Of a stretch of DNA of 64,000 nt, positions 1 to 8,408 are shown in pieces; within the stretch, counting starts at the first letter, position 1, and every line of letters starts with the position of its first letter. Under the pieces are notes generated by a model. That model ran no database searches. It saw only the letters and a list, made by a program, of their open reading frames with translations, and was not told where the DNA came from. Made by a program: the position numbers and the translations under genes. Origin of the DNA: Brevundimonas sp. NIBR10 (GTDB lineage: Bacteria; Pseudomonadota; Alphaproteobacteria; Caulobacterales; Caulobacteraceae); NCBI RefSeq assembly GCF_027912515.1, contig NZ_CP115464.1:62001-126000 (forward strand), in the 5' to 3' direction.

Positions 1-170
1 GTCGCGGACGAGACCAGGGCCAGATCGGGCCGCAGTCCCTTCTCGAAAAGGACCCGCCCCATCAGCAGGCCATCCTCCCGTCCCCGCGCGGTCAGGGCAC
101 GGTCGCGGTCGTGGCCCGAGGCCGCCGCCCGTTCGGTCTTGGCGTGTCGCATGAGAATGAGGCGGTGCAT
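1..170 (-). CDS. SixA-like histidine phosphatase, partial (N-terminal part)
   Basis: The first 56 codons are present and the gene runs off the left edge of the window. The product begins MHRLILMRHAKTE, the phosphohistidine 'LxRHxxxE' signature of the histidine phosphatase (RHG) superfamily; SixA proteins remove phosphate from phosphohistidine. The second catalytic histidine would lie outside the window. The ATG at 170 is the only sensible start. SixA is favoured over other branches because of the short N-terminus and the MRHAK form of the motif. Confidence 0.75.
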   Translation of the reverse strand, partial: MHRLILMRHAKTERAAASGHDRDRALTARGREDGLLMGRVLFEKGLRPDLALVSSA

Positions 171-203
171 GGATCGGCTTTAGCCCACGAATCAGGCCCG
201 CGC

Positions 204-947
204 CTAGAACTCCGGCCTGCGACTTGCGGGCTGGGGGACCAGATCGGGCGACGCGACCCTGACCTTGGCCGCCGATCCCGACGGCCGCACTCGCGCATAG
301 GCCTGGCGCGAGGCCTCCAGCAGGATCAGCCCCGCCGCCCCCGGCGCCACCATCCCGCCCATCTGCTCGATCCCGTCGGCCAGCCCCAGCAAAGGGGTCC
401 AGGGCGGCGTGTACAGGGTCTGGGACCAGGCCGTCGGCTCCAGCCCCACCTGACGCACCAGCCGCTCCAGCTGACGGCGTGTGAACGGCCGCCCATGACC
501 GAACGGCGTCGCCTCCGCCCGCGCCCACAGGCCGCCCCGGGCCGCCACGGCCAGGATGATACGCCCCGCCGGGGCCATGGCCCGCACCGCCTCGGTCAGC
601 AGGGCCGCCGGATCGTCGGCCTCCTCCAGCGCATGGATCAGCAGGATCCGGTCAAAGGCCCCCGCCGCGAACGGCAGGCGTTTCTCGTCGACCAGAAGGG
701 TGCGGTTGCGCCCGGCGGCGGGCCAGAGTTCGACCCCCTGCCCGCCCGGCATGGCCGCCACGATCCGGCGCGCCCCGACGAAGGCGTCCAGCCACGGCGT
801 CGCATAGCCGATCCCCAGGATGTCGCTGCCCACGGCCTCGCCCCAGGCGTCATCCAGCCGCCGCGCCACCAGCCGGCGCACCAGCGCTCCAGTAGGCTCG
901 CCATAGAAGGCGCGAAGATCCTCGATGCTGCGACGCATGGGGCGCAC
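204..947 (-). CDS. Class I SAM-dependent methyltransferase (UbiE/type 11-like)
   Basis: A 247-aa protein with a Rossmann-type methyltransferase layout. An acidic strand end and 'LPFAAGAFDRILLIHALEE' (about residues 91-110) match motifs II/III of type 11 methyltransferases, followed by 'LTEAVRAMAPAGRIILAVA', the usual motif after the active region. The glycine-rich motif I is degenerate. The substrate cannot be told. The gene is divergent from the glyoxalase II gene; about 40 bp separate the two starts, so they probably share a promoter region. Confidence 0.75.
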   Translation of the reverse strand: MRPMRRSIEDLRAFYGEPTGALVRRLVARRLDDAWGEAVGSDILGIGYATPWLDAFVGARRIVAAMPGGQGVELWPAAGRNRTLLVDEKRLPFAAGAFDRILLIHALEEADDPAALLTEAVRAMAPAGRIILAVAARGGLWARAEATPFGHGRPFTRRQLERLVRQVGLEPTAWSQTLYTPPWTPLLGLADGIEQMGGMVAPGAAGLILLEASRQAYARVRPSGSAAKVRVASPDLVPQPASRRPEF

Positions 948-988
948 TATATGCTAAACACCCTCACCCCGTCGCCCGGAGAAACCCC

Positions 989-1717
989 ATGGCCCTGACC
1001 GTCCACATCTTCCCGGTCCTCAGCGACAACTACGCCTTCCTGCTCCGGGACGATGCGACGGGCCAGGTCGCCACCGTCGACACCCCGGACGGCGACGCCA
1101 TCCTGGCGGAACTCGAGCGGCTCGGCTGGGGCCGGCTCGACCTGATCCTGAACACCCACTGGCACCCCGACCACGCCGGCGGAAACGCCGCAATCCAGGC
1201 CGCGACCGGTGCTCGCATCATCGGCCCGGAAGAGGTCCGCCGCATCGCAACCGTCGATCAGGTCGTCACCGGCGGCGACCTCGTCATGCTGGGCCAGACC
1301 CGGTTCGAGGTCACCTCCGCCCCCGGCCATACCCTGGGGCATATCCTGTATCGTTCGACAGCGGATGCCATCGCCTTCGTCGGCGACACCCTGTTCCCGC
1401 TCGGCTGCGGGCGACTGTTCGAGGGCACGGCCGAGCAGATGTGGTCCAGCCTGTCGGCCATCGCCGCCTGGCCCGACCGGACGGTCCTGTACGGCGCCCA
1501 CGAATACACCGCCGCCAACGCCCGCTTCGCCCTGTCAATCGACGACCGGCCCGAGATGGCCGACCACGCGGCCGAGATCTTCGCCATGCGCGAGCGGGGC
1601 GAGTTCACCGAGCCCACGGTCCTGTCGGTCGAAAAGGCGTTCAACCCGTTCCTGCGCGCGCGCGATGCCGACGACTTCGCCGCCCGCCGCGCCGCCAAGG
1701 ACGCTTTCAAAGGTTAG
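989..1717 (+). CDS. gloB: Hydroxyacylglutathione hydrolase (glyoxalase II), MBL fold
   Basis: A 242-aa metallo-beta-lactamase fold enzyme, close to the family's usual 240-260 aa. The metal-binding THWHPDH motif is at residues 56-62. Further ligands are the His in 'APGHTLGH', the Asp in 'FVGDTLF' and the His in 'YGAHEYT'. 'AHEYT' and the C-terminal 'NPFLRARD' are typical of glyoxalase II, which hydrolyses S-D-lactoylglutathione to lactate and glutathione in methylglyoxal detoxification. The start is supported by a GGAGA sequence just upstream. Acts in the cytoplasm. Confidence 0.85.
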   Translation: MALTVHIFPVLSDNYAFLLRDDATGQVATVDTPDGDAILAELERLGWGRLDLILNTHWHPDHAGGNAAIQAATGARIIGPEEVRRIATVDQVVTGGDLVMLGQTRFEVTSAPGHTLGHILYRSTADAIAFVGDTLFPLGCGRLFEGTAEQMWSSLSAIAAWPDRTVLYGAHEYTAANARFALSIDDRPEMADHAAEIFAMRERGEFTEPTVLSVEKAFNPFLRARDADDFAARRAAKDAFKG

Positions 1718-2499
1718 TCGCGGACCACGGCCTGGATGATCCGGGTCGAGGACGGGCGGCCGGTGATCCCCTGGTTCGGATGCACCGTGACGCGCAGGTC
1801 GCCGTTGACATAGGCGACCGAGGCCGCCCGCCCCTCGGTGATCGTCACCGACTGCAGTCCGTTCAGCTGGGCCCGCGTCGTCGGCGACCCCGCCATGCGC
1901 AGCACCGCGTCAGTCGAGACCATCAGGGCGTCGACGCACAGGGCCTCGTCCCGCTCGCCGTCCAGTTGGACCACGACCAGACGGCCCAGGGCGCGGCTGA
2001 TGGCGGAACTGCGCTGGTACATAAGATTGGCCAGGGCCACCGGCCCCAGCATCGGCCGTTCCAGCGCCGGCGCCGGTCCGGCCATCGAGGCGGGCGAACC
2101 GTTCGGCGCCCGCGCCGAATACAGGGTCACCCCCCCGTCCGGCGTCACCCTCAGAACCTGGGCCCCGCCGTCGTTGCGATAGATGATGTCCCCGCGCGGC
2201 GCCGCATTGGGCCGCAGGGCCCAGACCTCGTTGCGGCTCTGGAAGCGGAACAGCGGCCGCGCCCCCGACCGGTCGAAGATGAAGGTCTCGCCGCTCTCGG
2301 ACACATAGCGGCCGGTCGGCGGCTGGGTCCGGTTGGGGCGGGGGATGGACCGGTTCTGCTCGGCCTGGGCGTTGCTGCGGACCTGGGCCTCGACCGGTGT
2401 CGCCACCGAGCCACAGGCCAGCACGACGCCGACGACCACGGCGAACGCCATCGTCGCCGGAGCGGGCGTCAAAGCCGTCTCTCGCCGTGTGAACCTCAT
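1714..2499 (-). CDS. Putative lipoprotein of unknown function
   Basis: A 261-aa protein. Residues 1-40 form an export signal: basic start, hydrophobic stretch 'AFAVVVGVVLACGS', with VLAC a possible lipobox, and alternatively a cleavage site at 'VEAQ'. The middle ('FIFDRSGARPLFRFQ', 'RPNAAPRGDIIYRND') is rich in short beta strands. I do not recognise an enzyme motif. It overlaps the 3' end of gloB by 4 bp in convergent orientation. Possibly an envelope protein conserved in Caulobacterales; function not inferred. Confidence 0.6.
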   Translation of the reverse strand: MRFTRRETALTPAPATMAFAVVVGVVLACGSVATPVEAQVRSNAQAEQNRSIPRPNRTQPPTGRYVSESGETFIFDRSGARPLFRFQSRNEVWALRPNAAPRGDIIYRNDGGAQVLRVTPDGGVTLYSARAPNGSPASMAGPAPALERPMLGPVALANLMYQRSSAISRALGRLVVVQLDGERDEALCVDALMVSTDAVLRMAGSPTTRAQLNGLQSVTITEGRAASVAYVNGDLRVTVHPNQGITGRPSSTRIIQAVVRD

Positions 2500-2547
2500 G
2501 CCCTCACGGATGCGATCGCCACACGGCGGTTTTGGGGCAGGCCGGGC

Positions 2548-3273
2548 TCAGCCGACCAGATATTGGCCGCCGTTCAGGCTCAGGGTACAGCCTGTGACAT
2601 ATCCGGCACGCTCCCCGGTCAGCCAGGACACCATGTCGGCGATCTCCTCGCCCTTGCCCAGGCGGCCGACGGGAATCTGGGCGATGATGGCGTCCAGCAC
2701 CTTCTGGTCCATGGCCCCCACCATCTCGGTGTCGATATAGCCGGGCGCGATACAGTTGACGGTCACGCCTTTGCGAGCGTTTTCAAGCGCCAGCGCCTTG
2801 GTGAACCCGATCATCCCGGCCTTGGCGGCGGAATAGTTGGTCTGGCCCACCTGGCCCTTCTGGCCGTTGATCGAAGAGATGTTGACGATGCGGCCGAAGT
2901 TCCGGTCGCGCATGCCGGTGATCACCTGGCGTGTCATGTTGAACACGCTGTCCATATTGACGCGGATCACGTCGGACCACTGTTCCGAGCTCATCTTGTG
3001 GAAGAAGCCGTCGCGGGTGATGCCGGCGTTGTTGATCAGGACGTCGATGGGGCCCAGCTCGGCCTCGACGTCGGCCACGGCGCGGGCACAGTCCTCGAAC
3101 GAGCCGACATTGCCCTTGACCACCATGACGCCCAGCTCGCGCGCCGTCGCCTCGGCCGCCTCGGTGTTGCCCGAGTACCCGGCCGCCACGGCCATGCCGT
3201 CTTCCTTCAGGCGTTGTACGATCGCCTTGCCGATGCCGCGCGTCCCGCCGGTCACCAGAGCCACTCGAGCCAT
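2548..3273 (-). CDS. phbB: Acetoacetyl-CoA reductase (PhaB/PhbB), SDR family
   Basis: A 241-aa short-chain dehydrogenase. TGGTRGIG (residues 8-15) binds the NADPH cofactor, NNAG is at 81-84, and the catalytic residues are Ser133/134, Tyr147 and Lys151. 'GQVGQTNYSAAKAGMIGFTK' and the C-terminal 'LSLNGGQYLVG' are characteristic of PhaB. The enzyme reduces acetoacetyl-CoA to (R)-3-hydroxybutyryl-CoA, the precursor of polyhydroxybutyrate storage polymer. No phaA or phaC is visible next to it. Confidence 0.93.
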   Translation of the reverse strand: MARVALVTGGTRGIGKAIVQRLKEDGMAVAAGYSGNTEAAEATARELGVMVVKGNVGSFEDCARAVADVEAELGPIDVLINNAGITRDGFFHKMSSEQWSDVIRVNMDSVFNMTRQVITGMRDRNFGRIVNISSINGQKGQVGQTNYSAAKAGMIGFTKALALENARKGVTVNCIAPGYIDTEMVGAMDQKVLDAIIAQIPVGRLGKGEEIADMVSWLTGERAGYVTGCTLSLNGGQYLVG

Positions 3274-3364
3274 ATTGCGTTTTCCTGTCCTATGCCGGCG
3301 CGGTCTGACGCCCCGCCTGGTTCCTAAAAACCCTAGCCCACCGGACGTTGCGCCGAAAGCGGTG

Positions 3365-3934
3365 TTACGCAGGGTGATCGGGGTCTTCGGCCTCGTCCGG
3401 CCACGGGTTGATGCCGAGGTGCCGGGCTACGAAGAGCGTGGCCGCGTCGGTCCTGGCCCGGGCCTCCGCGTCATCGGGGCCACACCGCTGCTCACGCTCA
3501 CCCAACCGGCGATAGCTCTCGGCCAGACCGGCGAGCGCCTTGGCCTCGGCCCACAACCGTCCCTTCATCGCCCGCCCGGACGCCAGCAGCGCCACCCGCG
3601 CCAGCACCCCCGCATCCCCCTCGTCGTCCCCCAGGTCGACCCCGACGAACAGCCGCGCCGCCACGGCCTCGGGCGCATTCCGCCGCGCCTCCTCCAGCTC
3701 GGCTTCGCGCGCCAGCGCCTGCCCGATCGCCTGCGCGTCGCCCCAGTCCCGCTTGGTCGATCCATGCCGGGTCGCGCGCTTCCTGATCGCATGCACCGAC
3801 ACCCGCCACTTCCGCGACAGAAACGGCGCCGTCGCCCCCTCCCGATACTCCTTCAGGATCAACGCCCAGGTCTCGTCCCCGAGACGATAGTGGGCGGGCC
3901 GGTCGACGGCGATGGAAGAGGCTGCGGTGGTCAT
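3365..3934 (-). CDS. Hypothetical DNA-binding-like protein
   Basis: A 189-aa protein. I start it at the ATG at 3934 because coding character begins there; the frame is open further upstream but runs into the promoter side of the next gene. Residues 25-65 ('WALILKEYREGATAPFLSRK', then 'VSVHAIRKRATRHG') look like a helix-turn-helix resembling terminase small-subunit or transposase HTHs; a helical, charged segment follows. Function unknown. It is divergent from the DUF3883 gene. Confidence 0.6.
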   Translation of the reverse strand: MTTAASSIAVDRPAHYRLGDETWALILKEYREGATAPFLSRKWRVSVHAIRKRATRHGSTKRDWGDAQAIGQALAREAELEEARRNAPEAVAARLFVGVDLGDDEGDAGVLARVALLASGRAMKGRLWAEAKALAGLAESYRRLGEREQRCGPDDAEARARTDAATLFVARHLGINPWPDEAEDPDHPA

Positions 3935-4102
3935 GCGGGCAGCATAAGCCACCCCCGAACGCGGAGACTTCGCCCCGCCCGATGCCTTGACCCGTAAGGC
4001 GATGCGACCGGGATTGTCGTCAGGTCGAGGGGGATTGGCGAGCCGCCGAGGGTGCCTGGTCACGCCGACCCGCCCGTGCCACCTTCGCCTTCGGGAGACG
4101 CC

Positions 4103-5038
4103 GTGGCCGACGCAACGAAAACCGGAACCGACTGGGGCCCCGACGAGCTCGACGCCATCGTCGTCGACTATTTCGCCATGCTGGCCCTCGACGCCGCCGC
4201 CCAGCCCTTCGTCAAGGCCCACCGCGCCCGCGCCCTGATGGAGCGGACCGGCCGCAGCCACCGCTCGGTCGAGTTCAAGCACATGAACATCTCGGCCGTC
4301 GCCGCCGAACTGGGTCTGCCGACCGTGCGCGGCTATCGCCCCCTCGCCAACTACCAGGCCGCCATCTTCGACGCCATCGACCGTCACCTCACAACCCACC
4401 CGGAGGTGCTTCGCGACGACCATCTCCTCCCCGTCGCGCAGCGATGGGGAGGTGGAGCGTCGCCGCTTGGCGACGTGACGGAGGGGGCGACCCGGTCTGT
4501 CCGTGGAGTCTCCGAACCCGCCGCAACCTTTGACTCAGCGGGTAGGATTCGAACCCTCACCCTGACCGAGGCCCCTCCCCCCGGCCCGCCCCGCACCCCA
4601 CGCCCGGAGGGCCTCGCCCGCCTCGTTCGTAAATACGATCCCGCCGCCCGCGACCATGCCAACCGCACGCTGGGCCGCCTCGGCGAGGAACAGGTCTTCC
4701 ACCATGAACGCGCCCGCCTGATCGCCGCCGATCGCCCCGACCTCGCCCGCCGCATCGAATGGACCAGCCAGGAACGCGGCGACGGCGCGGGCTATGACAT
4801 CCGCAGTTTCGACCCCACCGGCTCCGAGCGCCTGATCGAGGTCAAGGCCACCCGAGGCGGCCCCACTACCCCCTTCTGGCTGACCCGCACCGAGCGCGAG
4901 GTCTCCATGGAACGCCCCGATAACTGGCGTCTCTACCGCCTGCACGACTTGTCGGCCGCGCCGGGCCTGTTCGTCCTGCCCCCGCCGCTGGAAGCCTCGG
5001 TCACGCTGGAGGCCGAGAACTGGCGGGCAGCCTTCTGA
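4103..5038 (+). CDS. DUF3883 (NOV C-terminal) domain protein carrying an in-frame repeat insertion
   Basis: A 311-aa protein starting at GTG 4103 with GGGAGA 7 bp upstream. The N-terminal 100 residues are helical. Residues about 190-311 match DUF3883: 'LGRLGEEQVFHHERARL', 'GAGYDIRSFDP' and 'LIEVKATRGG', the acidic/lysine pattern of PD-(D/E)xK-like nucleases (E...D...ExK). DUF3883 occurs in restriction and defence proteins and in uncharacterised chromosomal proteins. Between the two parts (about residues 108-131) the coding sequence runs through a palindromic repeat element. Its last 38 bp overlap a convergent small gene. Confidence 0.75.
   Translation: MADATKTGTDWGPDELDAIVVDYFAMLALDAAAQPFVKAHRARALMERTGRSHRSVEFKHMNISAVAAELGLPTVRGYRPLANYQAAIFDAIDRHLTTHPEVLRDDHLLPVAQRWGGGASPLGDVTEGATRSVRGVSEPAATFDSAGRIRTLTLTEAPPPGPPRTPRPEGLARLVRKYDPAARDHANRTLGRLGEEQVFHHERARLIAADRPDLARRIEWTSQERGDGAGYDIRSFDPTGSERLIEVKATRGGPTTPFWLTRTEREVSMERPDNWRLYRLHDLSAAPGLFVLPPPLEASVTLEAENWRAAF
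4424..4490. repeat. Palindromic repeat element inside a coding gene
   Basis: Two hairpins in a row: CCTCCCC (4426-4432) pairs with GGGGAGG (4446-4452), and CGTCGCC (4458-4464) pairs with GGCGACG (4469-4475) across GCTT, followed by GACGGAGGGGGCG. Elements of this pattern are widespread between genes of Caulobacterales and Rhizobiales (general knowledge). Here it is translated in frame. Confidence 0.7.
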
Positions 5039-5228
5039 TCGGACGCGGCTCGAACCGGATCAAATCGTATTTCTCGGCAAACCACGTGACGAACTCAGCC
5101 GGCGTAGCCCCGTCGCGCCAATGTTGGTCCAGTTGCGCGTCATCGATCCCTGCATCCCCGACGCCGATGCACCAGTCCCGCTTCAACAGCCGATCCACGG
5201 CCTGACCCCAGCACGCCCGGTCCATCAC
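5001..5228 (-). CDS. Small hypothetical protein in operon with dinD
   Basis: A 75-aa protein starting MMDRACWGQAVDRLL. Its start overlaps the dinD stop by ATGA, which supports translation from the same transcript. The pattern 'DAGIDDAQLDQHW' and 'EFVTWFAEKYDLI' looks conserved and acidic. No known domain. The 3' end overlaps the convergent DUF3883 gene by 38 bp. Confidence 0.55.
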   Translation of the reverse strand: MMDRACWGQAVDRLLKRDWCIGVGDAGIDDAQLDQHWRDGATPAEFVTWFAEKYDLIRFEPRPIRRLPASSRPPA

Positions 5229-6076
5229 GCCCCCTCGCCCGACGGGCCTTTCAACGCCTTCGCCTTGGCCCGTTCCAGCTGCCCTATGCTGGTCTCCGGA
5301 GTCGGCAGCTGTTCGGGCATGGTCCCGCCCAATTCCTCGATCGTGCGGCGAACCTTCCGGCCCACCGCATGATGGATGTCGTTCGCCTGCCCCTTGGTGC
5401 TGGCCCCGTCCCGCCTCAGCTTGTCCTCGGCCTGGGTGGCGCGGAACAGGTTCGCCGCCAGTTCGGTCGAGCCCATGTGATCCAGGATCTTCTGGCTCTT
5501 CTTCAGGCCCTTCAGCGCATGGATGTCGCGCATGGTCCGCCCGCCGTACAGGCCGCGATAGCCGTGATCCTGAAACACCGCATAGTCGAGGCCGGTCTCG
5601 ACCCCGGCCTGTCGCGCAGCCGAGGCCAGCGCCGTATTGTGCTGCGCCATCTCGCGCCTCAGCATCAGCCGCCGCCCGTCCTCCGACAGCGCCCCGAACG
5701 CCGGATCGTCCGCGATTTCCTGCCGCCGTGTCTGGACCGCGAAATAGGTCTGGCCCGCCGCGATCACCGGCTTGGACGGATCGCCGTTCTGGACGATCAG
5801 GTAACAGGCATAGCGCGACAGCCGGACATCGGCGACCTCGCGCTGCGCGCCCGACCCCAGATCGACCATTCTGGTGACGTCACCGAAATGGTCCGCCTGA
5901 TCGAGCCCCGCCGCCGATGCCGACACCCGCGCCTTCTCGATCACCGACAGGAAGTTCCGGTAGTCCTGATAGCCCAGCACCGGCGCCAGCTGCCGCGCCA
6001 GCCAATACTCCGCACCCTCGTCCTCATGACGGATCGACTCGAACGCGTTGCCATGCGGAAGGGCGATGTTGGTCAT
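5225..6076 (-). CDS. dinD: DNA damage-inducible protein DinD
   Basis: A 283-aa protein, the usual DinD length. It contains a BRO-N-like start ('EYWLARQLAPVLGYQDYRNF'), 'RLSRYACYLIVQNGDPSKP', 'YFAVQTRRQEI' and 'IHALKGLKKSQKILDHMGS', all typical of DinD. In E. coli DinD is a LexA-controlled inhibitor of RecA-mediated strand exchange. A near-consensus SOS box lies 22 bp upstream of the ATG. The gene sits between the DUF3883 gene and a decayed copy of that gene's 3' end, so it was probably gained or rearranged as a unit. Confidence 0.9.
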   Translation of the reverse strand: MTNIALPHGNAFESIRHEDEGAEYWLARQLAPVLGYQDYRNFLSVIEKARVSASAAGLDQADHFGDVTRMVDLGSGAQREVADVRLSRYACYLIVQNGDPSKPVIAAGQTYFAVQTRRQEIADDPAFGALSEDGRRLMLRREMAQHNTALASAARQAGVETGLDYAVFQDHGYRGLYGGRTMRDIHALKGLKKSQKILDHMGSTELAANLFRATQAEDKLRRDGASTKGQANDIHHAVGRKVRRTIEELGGTMPEQLPTPETSIGQLERAKAKALKGPSGEGA

Positions 6077-6097
6077 CGAGCGACTATCGCGGACACG

Positions 6098-6112
6098 GAA
6101 CAGATTGGCAAC
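6098..6112 (-). promoter_or_regulatory. SOS (LexA) box upstream of dinD
   Basis: Read on the minus strand the site is GTTGCCAATCTGTTC, one mismatch from the alphaproteobacterial LexA consensus GTTC-N7-GTTC. It lies 22 bp before the dinD ATG, consistent with LexA repression. Confidence 0.65.
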
Positions 6113-6125
6113 ATACCGTTCGTAT

Positions 6126-6313
6126 GGGGCCTGAGTGCCTTATCGAGGTCAAGGCTGCGCGAGGCAGTCCGAACCCTCTACTCGTCCCGCGCCGAGCGCG
6201 GGGCCTCTCTGGAACAGTCCGCCGCCTGGCACCACTACCGCCTCCACGAATTATCAGACGCGCCAAGTCTATTCGTCCTGCCGCCGCCGCGGGAGACGTC
6301 GGTCACGCTGTAA
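6126..6313 (+). pseudogene. Decayed duplicate of the DUF3883 C-terminus
   Basis: This stretch is clearly related to 4826-5011 of the DUF3883 gene. One frame reads 'CLIEVKAARGSPN' (compare 'RLIEVKATRGGPT'), then homology continues in another frame as 'YRLHELSDAPSLFVLPPP' (compare 'YRLHDLSAAPGLFVLPPP'). A frameshift, several substitutions and a stop after 'SVTL' show it is a non-functional fragment. It has no N-terminal part. Confidence 0.8.
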
Positions 6314-6413
6314 GCGGAGACTTGGCAGGCGGGATTATGACGAGCCACCGGCCGACTTGATTGTAGAGCCGAGTCAAACCTAACCATAGGCTGATGGCAA
6401 GGGAGCACGGCGA

Positions 6414-8357
6414 ATGGCGGATGTGACAGCGGCCTCCGCTCGCGAAGAGTGGTGGCAAACTTGGTGGCGCGCAGACTTTTCTTGGGAGGGCCTCAAATCG
6501 CGTCCAGCAAATGGCTGGTATGTCAGACCCGATGGCAAGATGACCCGCGACCCTAAGGATACTCCCAAAACACGTGCCGCAACTCTTCAAGACGTCTGGC
6601 GGTCAGAAGCGAAGCGTTTGGTGACAGCGCCCGATCTCAGTCAATGGACGGTCGCTCACGTGCCTCAGAAATGGGCTGATGGTTCTCCCGCAAAATCCAA
6701 CTGGACCTCTGAGCAGAAGTCCTCAGTCGACATATCTCTCGCAGACGCGATCGCTCGATTCCCAAATGACGGGAGCGATCTGATACCGACGGTTCCAAGC
6801 AGCCTTGGTCAAAAGACGAGAACATCAAAACGCTTGGCAGGCATTCCACTCGACGGAATCATTCTAACGGATTTGCCGTCTGCCGTTCAAAGTCTCGCCC
6901 TCCTTAGAAGCGATTACTTCGGATTCTTGGGCGAGAAAGCTGCCGTCGTCGGTGCTCAGTCGGCGTTTCTCCGGTGGGCTTATTTTGAGACCACTTTCGC
7001 TATAGAGGGCAATCATAGAACTGGACAAATTATCGATCTAATGAGGCCTGTTTTTCAATCTGGATTTGTTGTTAGCAATAGCAAGCCAAGGTCAGTCATA
7101 GCACGGAATATTATTTCATTCGGCGCGATTGATTTAGATCTTGTAGACGCATTTGATCAGATTAATTTCCGTGGATCAAAAATCACGGGAGATGTATCTT
7201 TTGAAGATGTGAAGGCTAGAAAAATTGACTTAGCGAGCTGCGAAATTGATGGCGACTTTCGCATATCTGACGCGGAAGCAAATCTAGATGTTTCTCGGAC
7301 AAAAGTTTCTAACAATATATACTTCACTGAACTTCTTTGCGCGTCTATAAGCGCTACAGAGATTCATGTTAAAGGATCGGCCGAATTCAGAGGAATTCGA
7401 GTTAGTGGGATAAGTGATTTTACCAAATCAGTATGGGATAAATCTGTCGATTTTGACGAGACTCGGTTCTGCCCCGTTCGATTTGATGACGCTGAGTTCG
7501 GGGGAAAGGCTAGCTTTAACCGAGCCCGCTTTGACGGACCTGTCAGCTTTGTTCGCGCTCATTTCCATCACGCATCGGACTTCAAAAGTACGACATGGCC
7601 TAAATCAATCGGCGACCAAGACGGGGCATTTCGAGAAGCGCATTTTGATAGCTTTGTTGACTTTCAGAACGCCAACTTTCGCGCTTTTTCTGCATTCAAT
7701 GGCGCAACTTTCAAGAGCGAAATCCGCTTCGACCGCGACATTCTGCAGGGTTATGAGGTTGTGCGGGAGGCACTTCGATACGCGAAGGACGACAGTCAGA
7801 AAGTTGCATTGGAGCATGGCTTCAGATCACTCAAACAAGCTGCCGAGAGCGTGCGAGATAGAAATCTGGAGCAAGCGCTATTTCGCTATGAACTAATAGC
7901 CCGCCGAAGCCAGTCGACCACTAACCGAGGCGAAAAATTCCTGTCTTGGATTTATGGCTTCGTAGCAGCATACGGCTCTTCGTGCCGCCGCCCCCTGTTC
8001 GTAGCTCTCGCGGTTTGGGTAATTTTCGCGTCAGTATATTGCTGCATCGGCCTAGCTTTTGGAGCGCCTGTTCTCGATGGCGTTGCATTCCATGGCAGCA
8101 CCGTTCATCCGATCGTGGCTGAATCACTGAGTCTGTCGGCTCGCTCAATGTTCAATCTGTTTGGAATCTGGAACGTTCGCCACTTGAACGAGGCTGATTC
8201 CACCGGCACTCAGCTTCGATTAGAAAATTTTCTACTACATGGAAACGCGTTGATCGGCTTGGTCACAAGATGCACTTCGTCCATACAGTCGGTAGTTTCT
8301 GGGATTCTGTTCTTCCTAGTTGTTCTTTCGGCGAGGAGAAAGTTTCAAATTAGCTAG
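6414..8357 (+). CDS. Pentapeptide-repeat protein with C-terminal membrane segments
   Basis: A 647-aa protein of clearly lower GC than its neighbours, with rare-type codons (TTA, ATA, AGA), pointing to horizontal gain. Residues 1-150 are hydrophilic and Trp-rich at the very start. Residues about 235-430 have degenerate pentapeptide (A/C-[D/N]-[L/F]-x-x) repeats such as 'INFRGSKITGDVSFEDVKAR' and 'FDDAEFGGKASFNRARFDG', which form a right-handed quadrilateral helix. A helical linker (445-505) follows. Hydrophobic segments at about 520-545 ('PLFVALAVWVIFASVYCCIG') and 620-640 ('SVVSGILFFLVVLSA') are likely transmembrane, an arrangement resembling pentapeptide-repeat proteins with ion-channel-like C-termini. 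Function unknown. Confidence 0.75.
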   Translation: MADVTAASAREEWWQTWWRADFSWEGLKSRPANGWYVRPDGKMTRDPKDTPKTRAATLQDVWRSEAKRLVTAPDLSQWTVAHVPQKWADGSPAKSNWTSEQKSSVDISLADAIARFPNDGSDLIPTVPSSLGQKTRTSKRLAGIPLDGIILTDLPSAVQSLALLRSDYFGFLGEKAAVVGAQSAFLRWAYFETTFAIEGNHRTGQIIDLMRPVFQSGFVVSNSKPRSVIARNIISFGAIDLDLVDAFDQINFRGSKITGDVSFEDVKARKIDLASCEIDGDFRISDAEANLDVSRTKVSNNIYFTELLCASISATEIHVKGSAEFRGIRVSGISDFTKSVWDKSVDFDETRFCPVRFDDAEFGGKASFNRARFDGPVSFVRAHFHHASDFKSTTWPKSIGDQDGAFREAHFDSFVDFQNANFRAFSAFNGATFKSEIRFDRDILQGYEVVREALRYAKDDSQKVALEHGFRSLKQAAESVRDRNLEQALFRYELIARRSQSTTNRGEKFLSWIYGFVAAYGSSCRRPLFVALAVWVIFASVYCCIGLAFGAPVLDGVAFHGSTVHPIVAESLSLSARSMFNLFGIWNVRHLNEADSTGTQLRLENFLLHGNALIGLVTRCTSSIQSVVSGILFFLVVLSARRKFQIS

Positions 8358-8408
8358 ATACTACCTGCCAATGGGGGCAGGCTTCCATGAGACCTACTTT
8401 AGCCAGCC

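Noticed and set aside
6084..6383. Several short frames across the decayed DUF3883 copy
   Set aside because: They are fragments of the frameshifted pseudogene or its antisense, not separate genes.
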